64,000 nt of DNA from Sinomonas sp. R1AF57 (lineage in GTDB: Bacteria > Actinomycetota > Actinomycetes > Actinomycetales > Micrococcaceae). The stretch spans positions 1,522,817 through 1,586,816 of the forward strand of contig NZ_CP022463.1 of assembly GCF_002224485.1 (NCBI RefSeq), written 5' to 3'. Below are positions 1-8,083 of the stretch, in pieces. Numbering within the stretch: the stretch's first letter is position 1; every line of letters starts with the position of its first letter. A program made the translations under genes and the position numbers. Under the pieces are notes generated by a model that was not told the origin of the DNA, searched no databases, and saw only the letters and a list, made by a program, of their open reading frames with translations.

Positions 1-367
1 TGCCCGCGCCCTCGCGGCGGATCTGGACGAGGAAGGCCCGTTGCCCGTAGCGGAAGCCTGAGGCGCGTTCGGCGTCGACGCCGGCGGGTCCCGTTCCGGC
101 CGCGATCGCCCGGGCCGCGCGCTCGAGCCCCTCGTCGGTGGAGATGACGAGCGGGACGCCGTCCCGCGGCGCGTCGAGGTCCACGACAGCGGGGACCGGC
201 ACCTCGAAACCCTCGACGGCGATGTGAGCGGCTCTGCGGACCACGGACGCCGCGGGAGCGTCGGCCGCCGCGGCTTCGGCGGGCACGGCATCGGACCGCC
301 GCCCTGACGCTGCGGTGGGAGCGTCGTTGTCCTTCGGGTGGGGAACGTCGTGGGGCTGAGCGGTCAT
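1..367 (-). CDS. rnd: Ribonuclease D-like 3'-5' exonuclease (N-terminal part, cut by window edge)
   Basis: The reading frame starts with ATG at 367 and runs off the left edge, so about 122 codons are visible. The first 45 or so residues are Ala/Pro-rich and probably disordered. After them comes VDAERASGFRYGQRAFLVQIR, the first DEDD exonuclease motif (Asp-x-Glu) as found in RNase D, an RNA 3'-end processing nuclease. The HRDC domain would lie outside the window. The gene follows the DUF3000 gene on the same strand after 43 bp, so the two are probably co-transcribed; this pairing is common in actinobacteria. The family call rests on one motif plus the neighbour. Confidence 0.8.
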   Translation of the reverse strand, partial: MTAQPHDVPHPKDNDAPTAASGRRSDAVPAEAAAADAPAASVVRRAAHIAVEGFEVPVPAVVDLDAPRDGVPLVISTDEGLERAARAIAAGTGPAGVDAERASGFRYGQRAFLVQIRREGAG

Positions 368-410
368 GGTGACGTCAGTGTACCGCCGGTGCCGGCCGTG
401 CCGGCGGCGC

Positions 411-995
411 TCACGGCTTCTCCGCTGGCCGGGGACGGCGCCAGTGAAGCGCCGCGACACCCGGAGGGAGAGGCGGCACGCCTGCGAAGCTGCAGACCAT
501 GTCGCACCATGCCTCGAGGTGGTCCCTCATCTGCGGGCCCGCGGGAGTCCACGAGGCCCTCAGCTCGATGTCGATCGCATCGCTGCGCCCTGCGAGGGTC
601 CCGAAGGACTCCGAGAGCACGCGTGTAGCGGTCCCGCCGGCGGCTGCATAGCCGGCGTGGTGCTTCTCGAGCGACTCCACGAGCCATGTCCAGGCGACGG
701 AGCCCAGCAGGGCGTCGTTCCCCATCTCGGGCTCGAGCTGGGCGCGGATGTAGGTCACGATCCGGAACGTGCCCTCCCAGACCGCGGGCGGCTCGGGGTC
801 GTGCAGGAGGATGAACCTGCCAGTCGCCAGTTCCTCGTCGTCGTCGCGCACCTCGGCCTCGAGGGCCACGGCGTACGGGGCCAGACGGGCCGGAGCAGGA
901 ATCTCCTTGAGCCCCAGCTCGCGCCGGTTCGACGCACTGCGGAGTGAGCGCAGAGCGCTGACGAAATCCGCAGGCAGGTGTGCTAGTGCGGTCAC
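411..995 (-). CDS. DUF3000 family protein
   Basis: A 194-aa protein of unknown function. The sequence has the features I associate with DUF3000 (starts near ALAHLPADFVSALRSLR, later GTFRIVTYIRAQLEPEM and a conserved WTWLVESLE region). It has no signal peptide, membrane segment or catalytic motif that I can see. The start is GTG at 995. A TACGCT hexamer (1007 to 1002) ends exactly 6 nt upstream, so the transcript may be leaderless. It probably forms a two-gene unit with the downstream RNase D gene, which would hint at a link to RNA metabolism, but that is inference only. Confidence 0.85.
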   Translation of the reverse strand: MTALAHLPADFVSALRSLRSASNRRELGLKEIPAPARLAPYAVALEAEVRDDDEELATGRFILLHDPEPPAVWEGTFRIVTYIRAQLEPEMGNDALLGSVAWTWLVESLEKHHAGYAAAGGTATRVLSESFGTLAGRSDAIDIELRASWTPAGPQMRDHLEAWCDMVCSFAGVPPLPPGVAALHWRRPRPAEKP

Positions 996-1001
996 CTCAC
1001 C

Positions 1002-1007
1002 AGCGTA
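1002..1007 (-). promoter_or_regulatory. -10 element of a likely leaderless promoter (DUF3000 gene)
   Basis: TACGCT on the minus strand, followed by 6 nt and the GTG start at 995. Transcription would begin at or next to the start codon. No -35 element is evident. Confidence 0.5.
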
Positions 1008-1077
1008 CGCTCAGGCCCTGCGGCCCCTCTGGAGCGGCACGCCGGTCCAGCCGCCTGCGTGCCGCCCGGCCCAGGCG

Positions 1078-2193
1078 TCACCGCCCCAGTTCCGCCCGCA
1101 GCGCCTCGGCGAACCGGTCGACATCCTCGGGGGTCGTGTCGAAGGAGCACATCCAGCGGACCTCGCGGCGGGAGGCGTCCCAGTCGTAGAAGCGGAACTT
1201 TTCGCGCACGCGGTCAGCCACGCCCTCGGGGAGGATCGCGAAGACCCCGTTGGACTCGGTGGGCTGGGTGAGCTCGACGCCGTCGAGGCTTTCGACGGCC
1301 GAGCGGAGGCGGGCGGCCATCGCGTTGGCGTGTGCCGCCGACCGCAGCCAGAGGCCGTCCTCGAGGAGGGCGAGGAACTGCGCCGAGACGAAGCGCATCT
1401 TGGAGGCGAGCTGCATGTCCATCTTGCGAAGGTACGTGAGTCCGCGCGCCGCCTCAGGGTTGAGGGCGACGACGCATTCACCGAACAGCATGCCGTTCTT
1501 TGTCCCGCCGAAGGAGAGGATGTCAACCCCTGCGCCCGCGGTGAACTCGCGCACCGGAACTCCGAGGGCGGCCGCCGCGTTCGCGAGCCGGGCCCCGTCC
1601 ATGTGCACGCTCATGCCGCGGGCGTGGGCGTGCTCGGTGATCGCCCGGATCTCCTCCACGGAGTAGAGGGTCCCGAGCTCGGTGGTCTGGGTGATCGAGA
1701 CGGCGAGCGGCTGTGCACGGTGCTCGTCGCCCCAGCCCCAGGCCTCCCGGTCGATGAGTTCAGCGGTGAGCTTGCCGTCCGGGGCAGGGACGGCAAGGAG
1801 CTTGATCCCGCCCACACGCTCCGGTGCGCCGTTCTCGTCCACGTTGATGTGGGCGGTCGTCGCGCACACCACAGCACCCCAGCGCGGGAGCAGCGACTGG
1901 AGGGAGACGACGTTCGCGCCGGTGCCGTTGAACACCGGGTACGCTTCGGCCGCCTCTCCGAACAGGCCCTTGACGGCCTCCTGGAGCCTCGCGGTGTAGT
2001 CGTCCTCGCCGTAGGCGACCTGGTGGCCGCCGTTCGCGGCGGCGAGCGCGGCGAGCACCTCGGGGTGCACGCCCGAGTAGTTGTCCGACGCGAAGCCGCG
2101 CACGCCCGGATCGTGGAGCGGCCACCCTGACGGGGCGGCGGGAAGCGGCACGGAGGCGGGCATGGTCGGGGCAGGGGAGTCAGTCACAGTCAC
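1078..2193 (-). CDS. ltaE: Low-specificity threonine aldolase / beta-eliminating lyase
   Basis: A 371-aa fold-type I PLP enzyme expected to cleave threonine or allo-threonine to glycine and acetaldehyde. Visible family features are FASDNYSGVHPEVL near the N terminus, the YGEDDYTARL stretch, AHINVDENGAPER, the MDGARLANAAAALG segment that contacts PLP, and SFGGTKNGMLFGE, whose lysine should form the Schiff base. Length is a little above the usual 340-350 aa because of a Pro/Ala-rich N terminus. Two tandem GTG starts exist (2193 and 2187). A CATACT hexamer lies 6 nt before the second, so 2187 could be a leaderless start. The gene stands alone, 54 bp from the SDR gene upstream. Confidence 0.9.
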   Translation of the reverse strand: MTVTDSPAPTMPASVPLPAAPSGWPLHDPGVRGFASDNYSGVHPEVLAALAAANGGHQVAYGEDDYTARLQEAVKGLFGEAAEAYPVFNGTGANVVSLQSLLPRWGAVVCATTAHINVDENGAPERVGGIKLLAVPAPDGKLTAELIDREAWGWGDEHRAQPLAVSITQTTELGTLYSVEEIRAITEHAHARGMSVHMDGARLANAAAALGVPVREFTAGAGVDILSFGGTKNGMLFGECVVALNPEAARGLTYLRKMDMQLASKMRFVSAQFLALLEDGLWLRSAAHANAMAARLRSAVESLDGVELTQPTESNGVFAILPEGVADRVREKFRFYDWDASRREVRWMCSFDTTPEDVDRFAEALRAELGR

Positions 2194-2247
2194 AGTATGC
2201 CTAAGGGTGTCGGTGTCTACAGGGGGTCTCGGGGAGCCGCTGGGCCC

Positions 2248-3021
2248 TCACGCCGTGAGGTCGAGGCGCGCGCCGTTGACCTCGGCGGCGTCGTCGGAGA
2301 ACAGCTCGACGGCGCGGGCTGCGAGCGTGTCCACATGGGTGTAGCCCGCGAAGCTCCGCTCGGGGCTCTTGGCGCGCATCCCCTCGTCGAGCAGGGCCTT
2401 GACGGCGAGGACGACGGCGGCGCTCGTCTGGGGGAGCGGCCCCTCCTTCCGCGCGGACTGCACGGCGGCGAGGCCCTGGGCCATGGCCCGCGTCCAGGCC
2501 TCGGCAGCGGCCTTGGCCGCCTGGTAGTTCGCGTTGGCCGCGCTGGGGCGGGCGAGCGTGGTCGTGGAGACCATGGCGAAGCGTCCGCGCGGCGATGCCG
2601 CGATGGCGTCGAAGAAGGCGCGCGAGGTGTTCCGCAGTGTCGTGATGGCGCCGCGGGCCAGGAAGTCCCAGTCGGCGTCGTCCTGGTCCGCGAGGGTGCC
2701 GCCTCCGCGCCATCCGCCGACGAGGTGGATGACCCCGTCGACCGCCCCGAACCGGGCGCTCACGTCCGCGGAGAGCCGCTGGACGGCTGCGAAGTCGGCG
2801 AGGTCGCACGCGAACTGAGGTACCCCGGCGTCGTGCGCGGGGTCGCCGAACACTTCGGCGAGGTGCTCGGTCCTGCTGCCCACGGCGATCGCCGTCGCGC
2901 CGGCGGCGCGCAGGGCGCGCACGGCCGCCACCCCCGAGGCCGCGGTGGCCCCGGCGACGACGACCACCGCACCCTCCGCGCCGGCGGACGGCGACCGCGG
3001 AGGCTGGCTGTCCGTGCTCAC
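2248..3021 (-). CDS. SDR family NAD(P)-dependent oxidoreductase
   Basis: A 257-aa short-chain dehydrogenase with an N-terminal Rossmann region (VVVVAGATAASGVAAVRAL, a variant of TGxxxGxG), the HLVGG turn in place of NNAG, and a YxxxK pair in NYQAAKAAAE preceded by a Ser/Thr-rich strand (MVSTTT). Substrate unknown. The GTG start at 3021 overlaps the stop of the upstream DUF6421 gene by 4 bp (GTGA), so the pair is translationally coupled. A longer upstream reading of the frame would run deep into DUF6421 and is rejected. The conserved pairing suggests that the two proteins act on the same substrate (inference). Confidence 0.85.
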   Translation of the reverse strand: MSTDSQPPRSPSAGAEGAVVVVAGATAASGVAAVRALRAAGATAIAVGSRTEHLAEVFGDPAHDAGVPQFACDLADFAAVQRLSADVSARFGAVDGVIHLVGGWRGGGTLADQDDADWDFLARGAITTLRNTSRAFFDAIAASPRGRFAMVSTTTLARPSAANANYQAAKAAAEAWTRAMAQGLAAVQSARKEGPLPQTSAAVVLAVKALLDEGMRAKSPERSFAGYTHVDTLAARAVELFSDDAAEVNGARLDLTA

Positions 3022-4415
3022 GCGGCCGACGGGGACAGGGCGGTCTCCCCGGTGATCCCGGCGGTCGACTCGATGACAGTGCGCATCTTCTTCTCCAGGG
3101 CCTCGTAGAACATCGACAGCGGGAACTCGTCGTCGAGGACCTGGTCCGTGAGCTCGCGCGGGGTGCCCGTCAGGGGCAGGGCGTCGGGGCCCTTGGCCCA
3201 CACGGAGGCCGGGTGCGGCGTCACGGTGCCCGAGACGAGCTCGTACGCTGCGAGCCAGTGTGCCACCTTCGGCCGGTCGATGGAACGCCAGTAGAGTTCA
3301 TCGATGGCGCCGCCGAGGGCGCTCACGACGGCGGGCACCTCCGCCCAGTCGATCGTGAGCTTGGTGTCGGTCCAGTTCAGGACGCGGTGCTGGTGCATCC
3401 ACGCGAAGAGCAGCTGGCCGCCGAGGCCGTCATAGTTGCGCACGCGGCCGCCGGTGATGGCGAACCGGAAGATCCGGTCGAAGACCACGGCATACTGCAC
3501 GAGCTTCGCGTGCTTCCGGGCCGCCGGGTCCGCGGCGTCGTCACGCTCGATCTTCACGCACTCGCGGAAGGCGGTGAGGTCGCAGCGGAGCTCCTCGAGC
3601 GAGTAGAGGAAGAACGGCATGCGCTGCTTGATCATGAACGGGTCGAACGGGAGGTCGCCGCGCATGTGCGTGCGGTCGTGGATGAGGTCCCACATGACGA
3701 AGGTCTCCTGCGCGAGCTTCTGGTCTGTGACCAGCTCGGCGGCTTCCTCGGGCAGGTCGAGGTTGGTGATCCTCGCCGCGGCGTCGAGGACTCGGCGGAA
3801 CCGGGCGGCTTCCCGGTCCGCGAAGATCGCCCCCCAGGTGAACGTCGGGACCTCGCGCATCGCCACGGTCTCCGGGAACAGCACGGCGGAGTTCGTCGCG
3901 TAGCCGGGCGTGAAGTCGAGGAAGCGGATCGGCACGAACAGCCTGTTGCTGTATTCGCCGGCCTCGAGCTCCGCGATGAAGTCGGGCCAGAGGACCTCTA
4001 CCAGGACCGCCTCGACGAAGCGGTTCCTGCTGCCGTTCTGGGTGTACATCGGGAAGACGACGAGGTGCTGGCGGCCGTCCGCCCTCTCCAGCTGCGGCTG
4101 GAAGGCGACGAGCGAGTCCAGGAAGTCCGGCACCCCGAAGCCGCCCGCCGACCACGCGCGGAAGTCGGCTGCGAGCAGGCGGAGGTACTCGGCGTCGTGC
4201 GGAAAGCGCGGGGAAAGTGCCTCGACGCCGGCCACGATCAGCTCCACGAGCGCTGCTGCGCGTTCCCGGCTGTCCGGCTCCGGGACCGAACCGTCCTGCC
4301 CCTGGAGGCTCTGGAGCTCGATGGCTGCACTCTTGAGGGAGAGCCACGCGGGATCGTTCTGGACCGGGGCGTGGGGAGCGGACGCGCTGGGAGTCGCGAC
4401 GGCAATGGCGGACAT
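3018..4415 (-). CDS. DUF6421 family protein
   Basis: A 465-aa protein of unknown function, recognised from its Arthrobacter-type sequence (for example FPMYTQNGSRNRFVEAVLVE and LFAWMHQHRVLNWTDTKL). It has no membrane segment or signal peptide. An HDRTHMRGD stretch and several conserved His/Asp/Glu residues could bind metal, but no characterised motif is clear. I chose the ATG at 4415; a GTG two codons upstream (4421) is also possible. It overlaps the SDR gene by 4 bp and is probably the first gene of that two-gene unit. Family assignment is from memory of homologues. Confidence 0.75.
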   Translation of the reverse strand: MSAIAVATPSASAPHAPVQNDPAWLSLKSAAIELQSLQGQDGSVPEPDSRERAAALVELIVAGVEALSPRFPHDAEYLRLLAADFRAWSAGGFGVPDFLDSLVAFQPQLERADGRQHLVVFPMYTQNGSRNRFVEAVLVEVLWPDFIAELEAGEYSNRLFVPIRFLDFTPGYATNSAVLFPETVAMREVPTFTWGAIFADREAARFRRVLDAAARITNLDLPEEAAELVTDQKLAQETFVMWDLIHDRTHMRGDLPFDPFMIKQRMPFFLYSLEELRCDLTAFRECVKIERDDAADPAARKHAKLVQYAVVFDRIFRFAITGGRVRNYDGLGGQLLFAWMHQHRVLNWTDTKLTIDWAEVPAVVSALGGAIDELYWRSIDRPKVAHWLAAYELVSGTVTPHPASVWAKGPDALPLTGTPRELTDQVLDDEFPLSMFYEALEKKMRTVIESTAGITGETALSPSAA

Positions 4416-4601
4416 TCTCACTCTCGCTTTCTTCTGCTGGTAAGTCGAGCGTAGCGAGAGGGTGGACCCGCTGGGCCTCGGAAGCCTCGAGCATCAGGAA
4501 GTCTTGGTCTCAAGCGCGCCGGAAGGCCGAGCGGCGGGCCGCGCGCTGGTCCTCACCAGGCCGGGCCCGCCGCAGAGGGGCAGGATTCTGACGCGGAGCC
4601 G

Positions 4602-5045
4602 TCATCCCTCGTCGGGGACGAGCGTCAGGGAGATCGAATTGATGCAGTACCGCTGGTCGGTGGGCGTCGCGTAGCCCTCACCCTCGAACACATGGCCGAG
4701 GTGCGAGTCGCAGGTGGCGCATCGGACCTCGATCCGCTCCATGCCGAGGGTCCTGTCGTGCAGGTACACGACCGCATCCTCGGCGAGCGGCGCCCAGAAG
4801 GAGGGCCAGCCGCAGTGCGAGTCGAACTTCTCACGGCTGGTGAACAGTTCGGCGCCGCAGGCCCGGCACCGGTAGGAGCCCTGGGTGTGGGTGTCCCAGT
4901 ACTCGCCCGTGAAGGGGCGTTCCGTCCCGGCCTGCCGGAGGACCTGGTACTCCTCGGGGCTCAGCTGGGCACGCCACTCGGCGTCCGACTTGCGGACCTT
5001 CTCGCGGGCCGGATCGGGGGAGGGGGTTGTCGGGGTGGTGTCCAT
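4602..5045 (-). CDS. msrB: Peptide-methionine (R)-S-oxide reductase MsrB
   Basis: A 147-aa cytoplasmic repair enzyme that reduces methionine-R-sulfoxide in proteins. Both zinc-binding CxxC pairs are present (YRCRACGAELF and VRCATCDSHLG), as are the substrate-pocket motif HCGWPSFW and the catalytic region RYCINSISL, whose Cys is the nucleophile. Full length for the family. The ATG at 5045 gives the normal N terminus (MDTTPTTPS); a longer frame reading into the next gene is not credible. It lies 14 bp downstream of the unknown 163-aa gene, so the two probably form one transcription unit. Confidence 0.95.
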   Translation of the reverse strand: MDTTPTTPSPDPAREKVRKSDAEWRAQLSPEEYQVLRQAGTERPFTGEYWDTHTQGSYRCRACGAELFTSREKFDSHCGWPSFWAPLAEDAVVYLHDRTLGMERIEVRCATCDSHLGHVFEGEGYATPTDQRYCINSISLTLVPDEG

Positions 5046-5059
5046 GCTCAGAACAACGT

Positions 5060-5551
5060 TCAGGAGTCCCCGATGAATCCCGTTCCCGCGTACAGGTGCA
5101 GGACGGGGATGCCGAGCCGGCGCTGGGCCTGGTTCGCCCAGTCGGTGTGGAAGGTGTCCTCGATGGCGTGGGGAAGCGTCACCACCACAGCCTGCTCTGC
5201 CGCCGTGGCCGAGACGCGATCGGCGAGCGCCTGTACCGGGTCTCCCTCGATGATGCTCCCCGAGACGTCGGTCCCGAGACCTTCGAGGGCGGCGAGGGAC
5301 GTGGACAGTGCCGTCTGGGCGAGGGCGCGCGCCGACTCGGGGCCCGGCCCCTTGTCCGTGAGGCCGCCGACGGCCTTGCCGAACTCGAGCATCGAGAGGT
5401 GGTCGAGGAAGTCGACCACGAGACGGCGCTTGCGGCCGGCAGGGACAAGGATCTCGAGACGGGCGACGCCGTTCTCGAGGAGGCCCTCGACCGCCTTGCG
5501 CTCGCTGGGGCCCAGTGCCACTTCGGTCAGGATGAGGATCGGCGCGCTCAT
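5060..5551 (-). CDS. Conserved hypothetical protein, 163 aa, possibly UspA-like fold
   Basis: I do not recognise a named family. The protein starts MSAPILILTEVALGPSERKA, followed by a basic patch (VPAGRKRRLVVDFLDHL), and ends with LPHAIEDTFHTDWANQAQRR and GIPVLHLYAGTGFIG. The alternation of short strands and helices, and the C-terminal strand-turn, resemble a Rossmann-like or universal-stress-protein fold, but the UspA nucleotide loop GxxGxxxxxGS is missing. No membrane segment. The start at 5551 has TAGTCT ending 6 nt upstream, so it is probably leaderless. It is divergent from an alpha/beta hydrolase gene and precedes msrB by 14 bp, which may indicate a role in oxidative stress (inference). 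Confidence 0.7.
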   Translation of the reverse strand: MSAPILILTEVALGPSERKAVEGLLENGVARLEILVPAGRKRRLVVDFLDHLSMLEFGKAVGGLTDKGPGPESARALAQTALSTSLAALEGLGTDVSGSIIEGDPVQALADRVSATAAEQAVVVTLPHAIEDTFHTDWANQAQRRLGIPVLHLYAGTGFIGDS

Positions 5552-5557
5552 GCACTC

Positions 5558-5563
5558 AGACTA
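5558..5563 (-). promoter_or_regulatory. -10 element of a likely leaderless promoter (163-aa gene, msrB)
   Basis: TAGTCT on the minus strand, 6 nt before the ATG at 5551. On the plus strand CACAAT (5575-5580) lies 6 nt before the divergent hydrolase start at 5587, so the 35-bp spacer may carry both promoters. Confidence 0.5.
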
Positions 5564-5586
5564 GCCGCACGCGACACAATGAGAGC

Positions 5587-6864
5587 ATGCCTCACCGTGT
5601 TCGTCCCGCCAAGGCGGGCGTCGCCCGCTCGGGCCGCCCCTCGCCGTCGTCCGCCGCCGAACCGCTCCCGCGCACGTTCTGGGCAGCCGCGGGCGCCGGA
5701 GCCGCGCTCCTGGCCGCTTCCGCGGCTGCCGCATCCAGCTCGGCACTCGCCGCGTACTTCGCGCGCCGGATCGTGACCCCGGAACGGGTCAAGGCGGAGG
5801 ACCAGGAGGTCCTCGCCGTCCAGGGGGAGGGGGAGTCGCGACGGGTGATACTCCGCGCCACGGCGGAGACGACGGTCGACGGCGAGTACAGCCTCTTCTT
5901 CGACCGTGGCGCCGGGCACGTCCGCCTGGGGCATCTCGAGGACTACGCCCCCGAGGAGTCCACCGTGACCAGGCCGGTGCTCGCCGAGTACTCCGGAGAC
6001 CTCACGAAGGCGGTCCGCGCGCGCTGGAGCGGCTTCGTGTACAGCTCGCCGGCTGACCTCGGGCTCGGCTTCCGCGACATCGAGCTCCCCCTCGACGTGG
6101 GCGCCGCACCGGCGTGGCTCGTCCCGGCCCCGCACCCATCGCCCACGTGGGCGATCATGGTCCACGGCCGGGGTGCCACGCGCGGCGAGTGCCTCCGAGC
6201 GCTCCCCACGGCGCAGGAGCTCGGGCTGACGAGCCTCGTCATGTCCTACCGCAACGACGGCGAGGCCCCCTCGACCCCCGACGGCCGCTACGGGCTCGGG
6301 ATGACCGAGTGGCGCGACGTCGAGGTCGCCATCCAGTACGCGCTCGACGCCGGCGCCCGCGACGTCGTGCTCTTCGGATGGTCCATGGGCGGCGCCATTG
6401 CCCTCCGTGCCGCCGACTCCTCGACCCTGAGGGAGAACGTGCGGGCCCTGGTGCTCGACGCGCCGGTGGTGGACTGGGTGCATGTCCTGGCGTTCCAGGC
6501 CAAGCTCAACCGCATCCCCTCACGTGTGGGACGGTTCGGCCAGGTGCTCCTCGGCCACCCGTGGGGACGTCGGCTCACCGGGCTCGCGGCACCGCTGGAC
6601 TTCAAGGCGATGGACTGGGTGACCCGGGCCGTCGAGCTGCGGACGCCGACCCTCGTGCTGCACAGCGTCGACGACGACTTCGTGCCCGTCGCCCCCTCGC
6701 TCGAGCTCGCGAAGCGGAACCCGGAAATGGTCACCCTGGAGACGTTCCGGCGCGCCCGGCACACGAAGGAGTGGAACGTGGATCCCGAACGCTGGGAACG
6801 GGCGGTGCGCACGTGGCTGAGGGAGCAGCTCGCGCCGCGGCGGGCGCCAGGAGGCATCGTCTGA
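5587..6864 (+). CDS. Alpha/beta hydrolase with N-terminal membrane anchor
   Basis: A 425-aa protein. Residues about 28-58 form an Ala-rich hydrophobic segment after a basic start, probably a membrane anchor or uncleaved signal, which would place the hydrolase outside the cytoplasm. The catalytic domain follows from about residue 175: IMVHGRGATRGE (oxyanion region), GWSMGGAIAL with the nucleophile Ser, VDDDFVP with the acid, and ARHTKEWN with the His. This is the layout of dienelactone-hydrolase or serine-aminopeptidase type hydrolases; substrate unknown. Starts other than the ATG at 5587 would not fit the 35-bp divergent spacer. Single-gene unit, convergent with ybaK. Confidence 0.85.
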   Translation: MPHRVRPAKAGVARSGRPSPSSAAEPLPRTFWAAAGAGAALLAASAAAASSSALAAYFARRIVTPERVKAEDQEVLAVQGEGESRRVILRATAETTVDGEYSLFFDRGAGHVRLGHLEDYAPEESTVTRPVLAEYSGDLTKAVRARWSGFVYSSPADLGLGFRDIELPLDVGAAPAWLVPAPHPSPTWAIMVHGRGATRGECLRALPTAQELGLTSLVMSYRNDGEAPSTPDGRYGLGMTEWRDVEVAIQYALDAGARDVVLFGWSMGGAIALRAADSSTLRENVRALVLDAPVVDWVHVLAFQAKLNRIPSRVGRFGQVLLGHPWGRRLTGLAAPLDFKAMDWVTRAVELRTPTLVLHSVDDDFVPVAPSLELAKRNPEMVTLETFRRARHTKEWNVDPERWERAVRTWLREQLAPRRAPGGIV

Positions 6865-6893
6865 TGCGCCGCTGACGCGTCAGGCCTGGGCCC

Positions 6894-7433
6894 TCAGCCG
6901 ACGCTGCGGACCGTCGCGACAACCGCGCCGGTGAGCCTGACGAGATCATCGGGGGCGAGTTCGATGTCGAAGCCCCGCCGGCCGCCGGACACGAGCACGG
7001 TGGCATGCTCGAGGGCCGAGTCGTCGATGACCGTCGGGGAGGGCTGGCGCTGCCCCAGAGGCGAGATCCCGCCCACGACGTACCCGGTGCGCCGCTCCGC
7101 GGCGGCGGAGTCGGCCATCGCCGCCTTCTTCCCCCCGAGGGCTGCGGCGGCCGCCTTCAGGTCCAGGCTGCCGGAGACGGGGACGACGGCGACGCAGAGC
7201 CGGCTCCCGCTGCCTGCGGTCACCTCAACCATGAGCGTCTTGAACACCCGCCCGGGCTCCACCCCGAGGGCGTCGGCCGCCTCGAGGCCGTAGCTGCCCG
7301 CCGACGGGTCATGGTCGTAGGTGCGGGCCGTATATGCGATCCCGGCAGCGTCGAGGGCCGTCGTGGCCGGTGTCGCGGGACCGTGGTGCCCGGGTCCGTC
7401 CGCCTCCTGCGCCTTCTTCGCCTTTTTGCCCAC
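6894..7433 (-). CDS. ybaK: YbaK/EbsC-type Cys-tRNA(Pro) deacylase
   Basis: A 179-aa member of the YbaK family, which in trans removes Cys from mischarged tRNA(Pro). Recognisable are the N-terminal ATPATTALDAAGIAYTARTY, the conserved lysine region RVFKTLMVEV, AVVPVSGSLDLKAAA and the glycine loop YVVGGISPLGQR. Full length. The GTG start at 7433 lies one base beyond the sufE stop, so translation is probably coupled to sufE. Grouping of a cysteine-related deacylase with SufE and a rhodanese suggests a sulfur/cysteine theme (inference). A poly-Lys start (MGKKAKKAQ) may aid tRNA binding. Confidence 0.92.
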   Translation of the reverse strand: MGKKAKKAQEADGPGHHGPATPATTALDAAGIAYTARTYDHDPSAGSYGLEAADALGVEPGRVFKTLMVEVTAGSGSRLCVAVVPVSGSLDLKAAAAALGGKKAAMADSAAAERRTGYVVGGISPLGQRQPSPTVIDDSALEHATVLVSGGRRGFDIELAPDDLVRLTGAVVATVRSVG

Positions 7434-7434
7434 G

Positions 7435-7908
7435 TCAGAGGCCGATCGGGCACTCCCCGCGGACCTTGCGCTTGATCCGGGCGAGCATGGCTGACATCCC
7501 GCGCATGCGCAGCGGAGTCACTGCCCGCGTGAGGCCGAGCTCCTCGGGCATGTCGTCGGGGACTGCGAGGATCTCCGCCGCCGTGAGTCCATCGAGGCCT
7601 TCATGCAGCACTGAAGCGAAGCCCCGCGTTGTCGGAGCCTCCGCCGGGGCCGAGAAGAACAGCCGGACGACCGGCCCGGCCGCCTGCGCGGTGCCTTCTG
7701 CGGGCGCCTCCGTCTCGATCGCGATGAAGAGCGGCGACTGGCACTCGACCACCTGCTCGAGCATCTCGGGGTGATCCTTGAGCCGGTCCGGCAGGTCCGG
7801 GAGCGACCGGGAGAACTCGAGCAGCAGCTGGAGCCGCTCGCGCTCGTCCACGGCCTGGAAGTCTTCGACGATCTCCGCCAGTGCAGCGGGCATGGTGTTC
7901 GTGCTCAT
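7435..7908 (-). CDS. SufE family sulfur-acceptor protein
   Basis: A 157-aa SufE homologue. SufE accepts persulfide sulfur from a cysteine desulfurase and passes it to the Fe-S scaffold. The active cysteine is in VVECQSPLFIAIE, and the C-terminal SAMLARIKRKV motif is typical. Here it is not in a suf operon but lies 155 bp downstream of a rhodanese gene, an arrangement known in actinobacteria, so the rhodanese could be a sulfur donor or acceptor (inference). The ATG at 7908 is preferred; TACCCT ends 7 nt upstream, suggesting a leaderless transcript, and an AAGGG core overlaps that gap. Confidence 0.9.
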   Translation of the reverse strand: MSTNTMPAALAEIVEDFQAVDERERLQLLLEFSRSLPDLPDRLKDHPEMLEQVVECQSPLFIAIETEAPAEGTAQAAGPVVRLFFSAPAEAPTTRGFASVLHEGLDGLTAAEILAVPDDMPEELGLTRAVTPLRMRGMSAMLARIKRKVRGECPIGL

Positions 7909-7915
7909 CCCTTCA

Positions 7916-7921
7916 AGGGTA
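7916..7921 (-). promoter_or_regulatory. -10 element of a likely leaderless promoter (sufE-ybaK)
   Basis: TACCCT on the minus strand, 7 nt before the ATG at 7908. This would let sufE and ybaK be transcribed separately from the upstream rhodanese gene. Confidence 0.45.
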
Positions 7922-7992
7922 CGCGCAAGGCCCCGCCGCACGGCGCGTGTTCGCCGTGGGCGGGGCCCAGTGTGACGTCGGGTTGCGGCAGC

Positions 7993-8083
7993 GCCGCGGT
8001 TCAGGCCTGAGGCCACGTGCTGTCCTTCCGCCTCCCTGATCCGGGCGGCTAAGGTGCCGCGGTTCAGCCCAGCGGCCACGTGC
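7993..8083 (-). repeat. 28-bp direct repeat that duplicates the 3' end of the rhodanese gene
   Basis: Two copies, 7993-8020 and 8056-8083, match at 25 of 28 positions and start 63 bp apart. The second copy covers the last codons and stop of the rhodanese gene (TWPLG then stop). The first copy, read in the matching frame on the minus strand, gives TWPQA then stop. It looks like a short duplication of the gene's tail left in the spacer before sufE. Confidence 0.6.
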
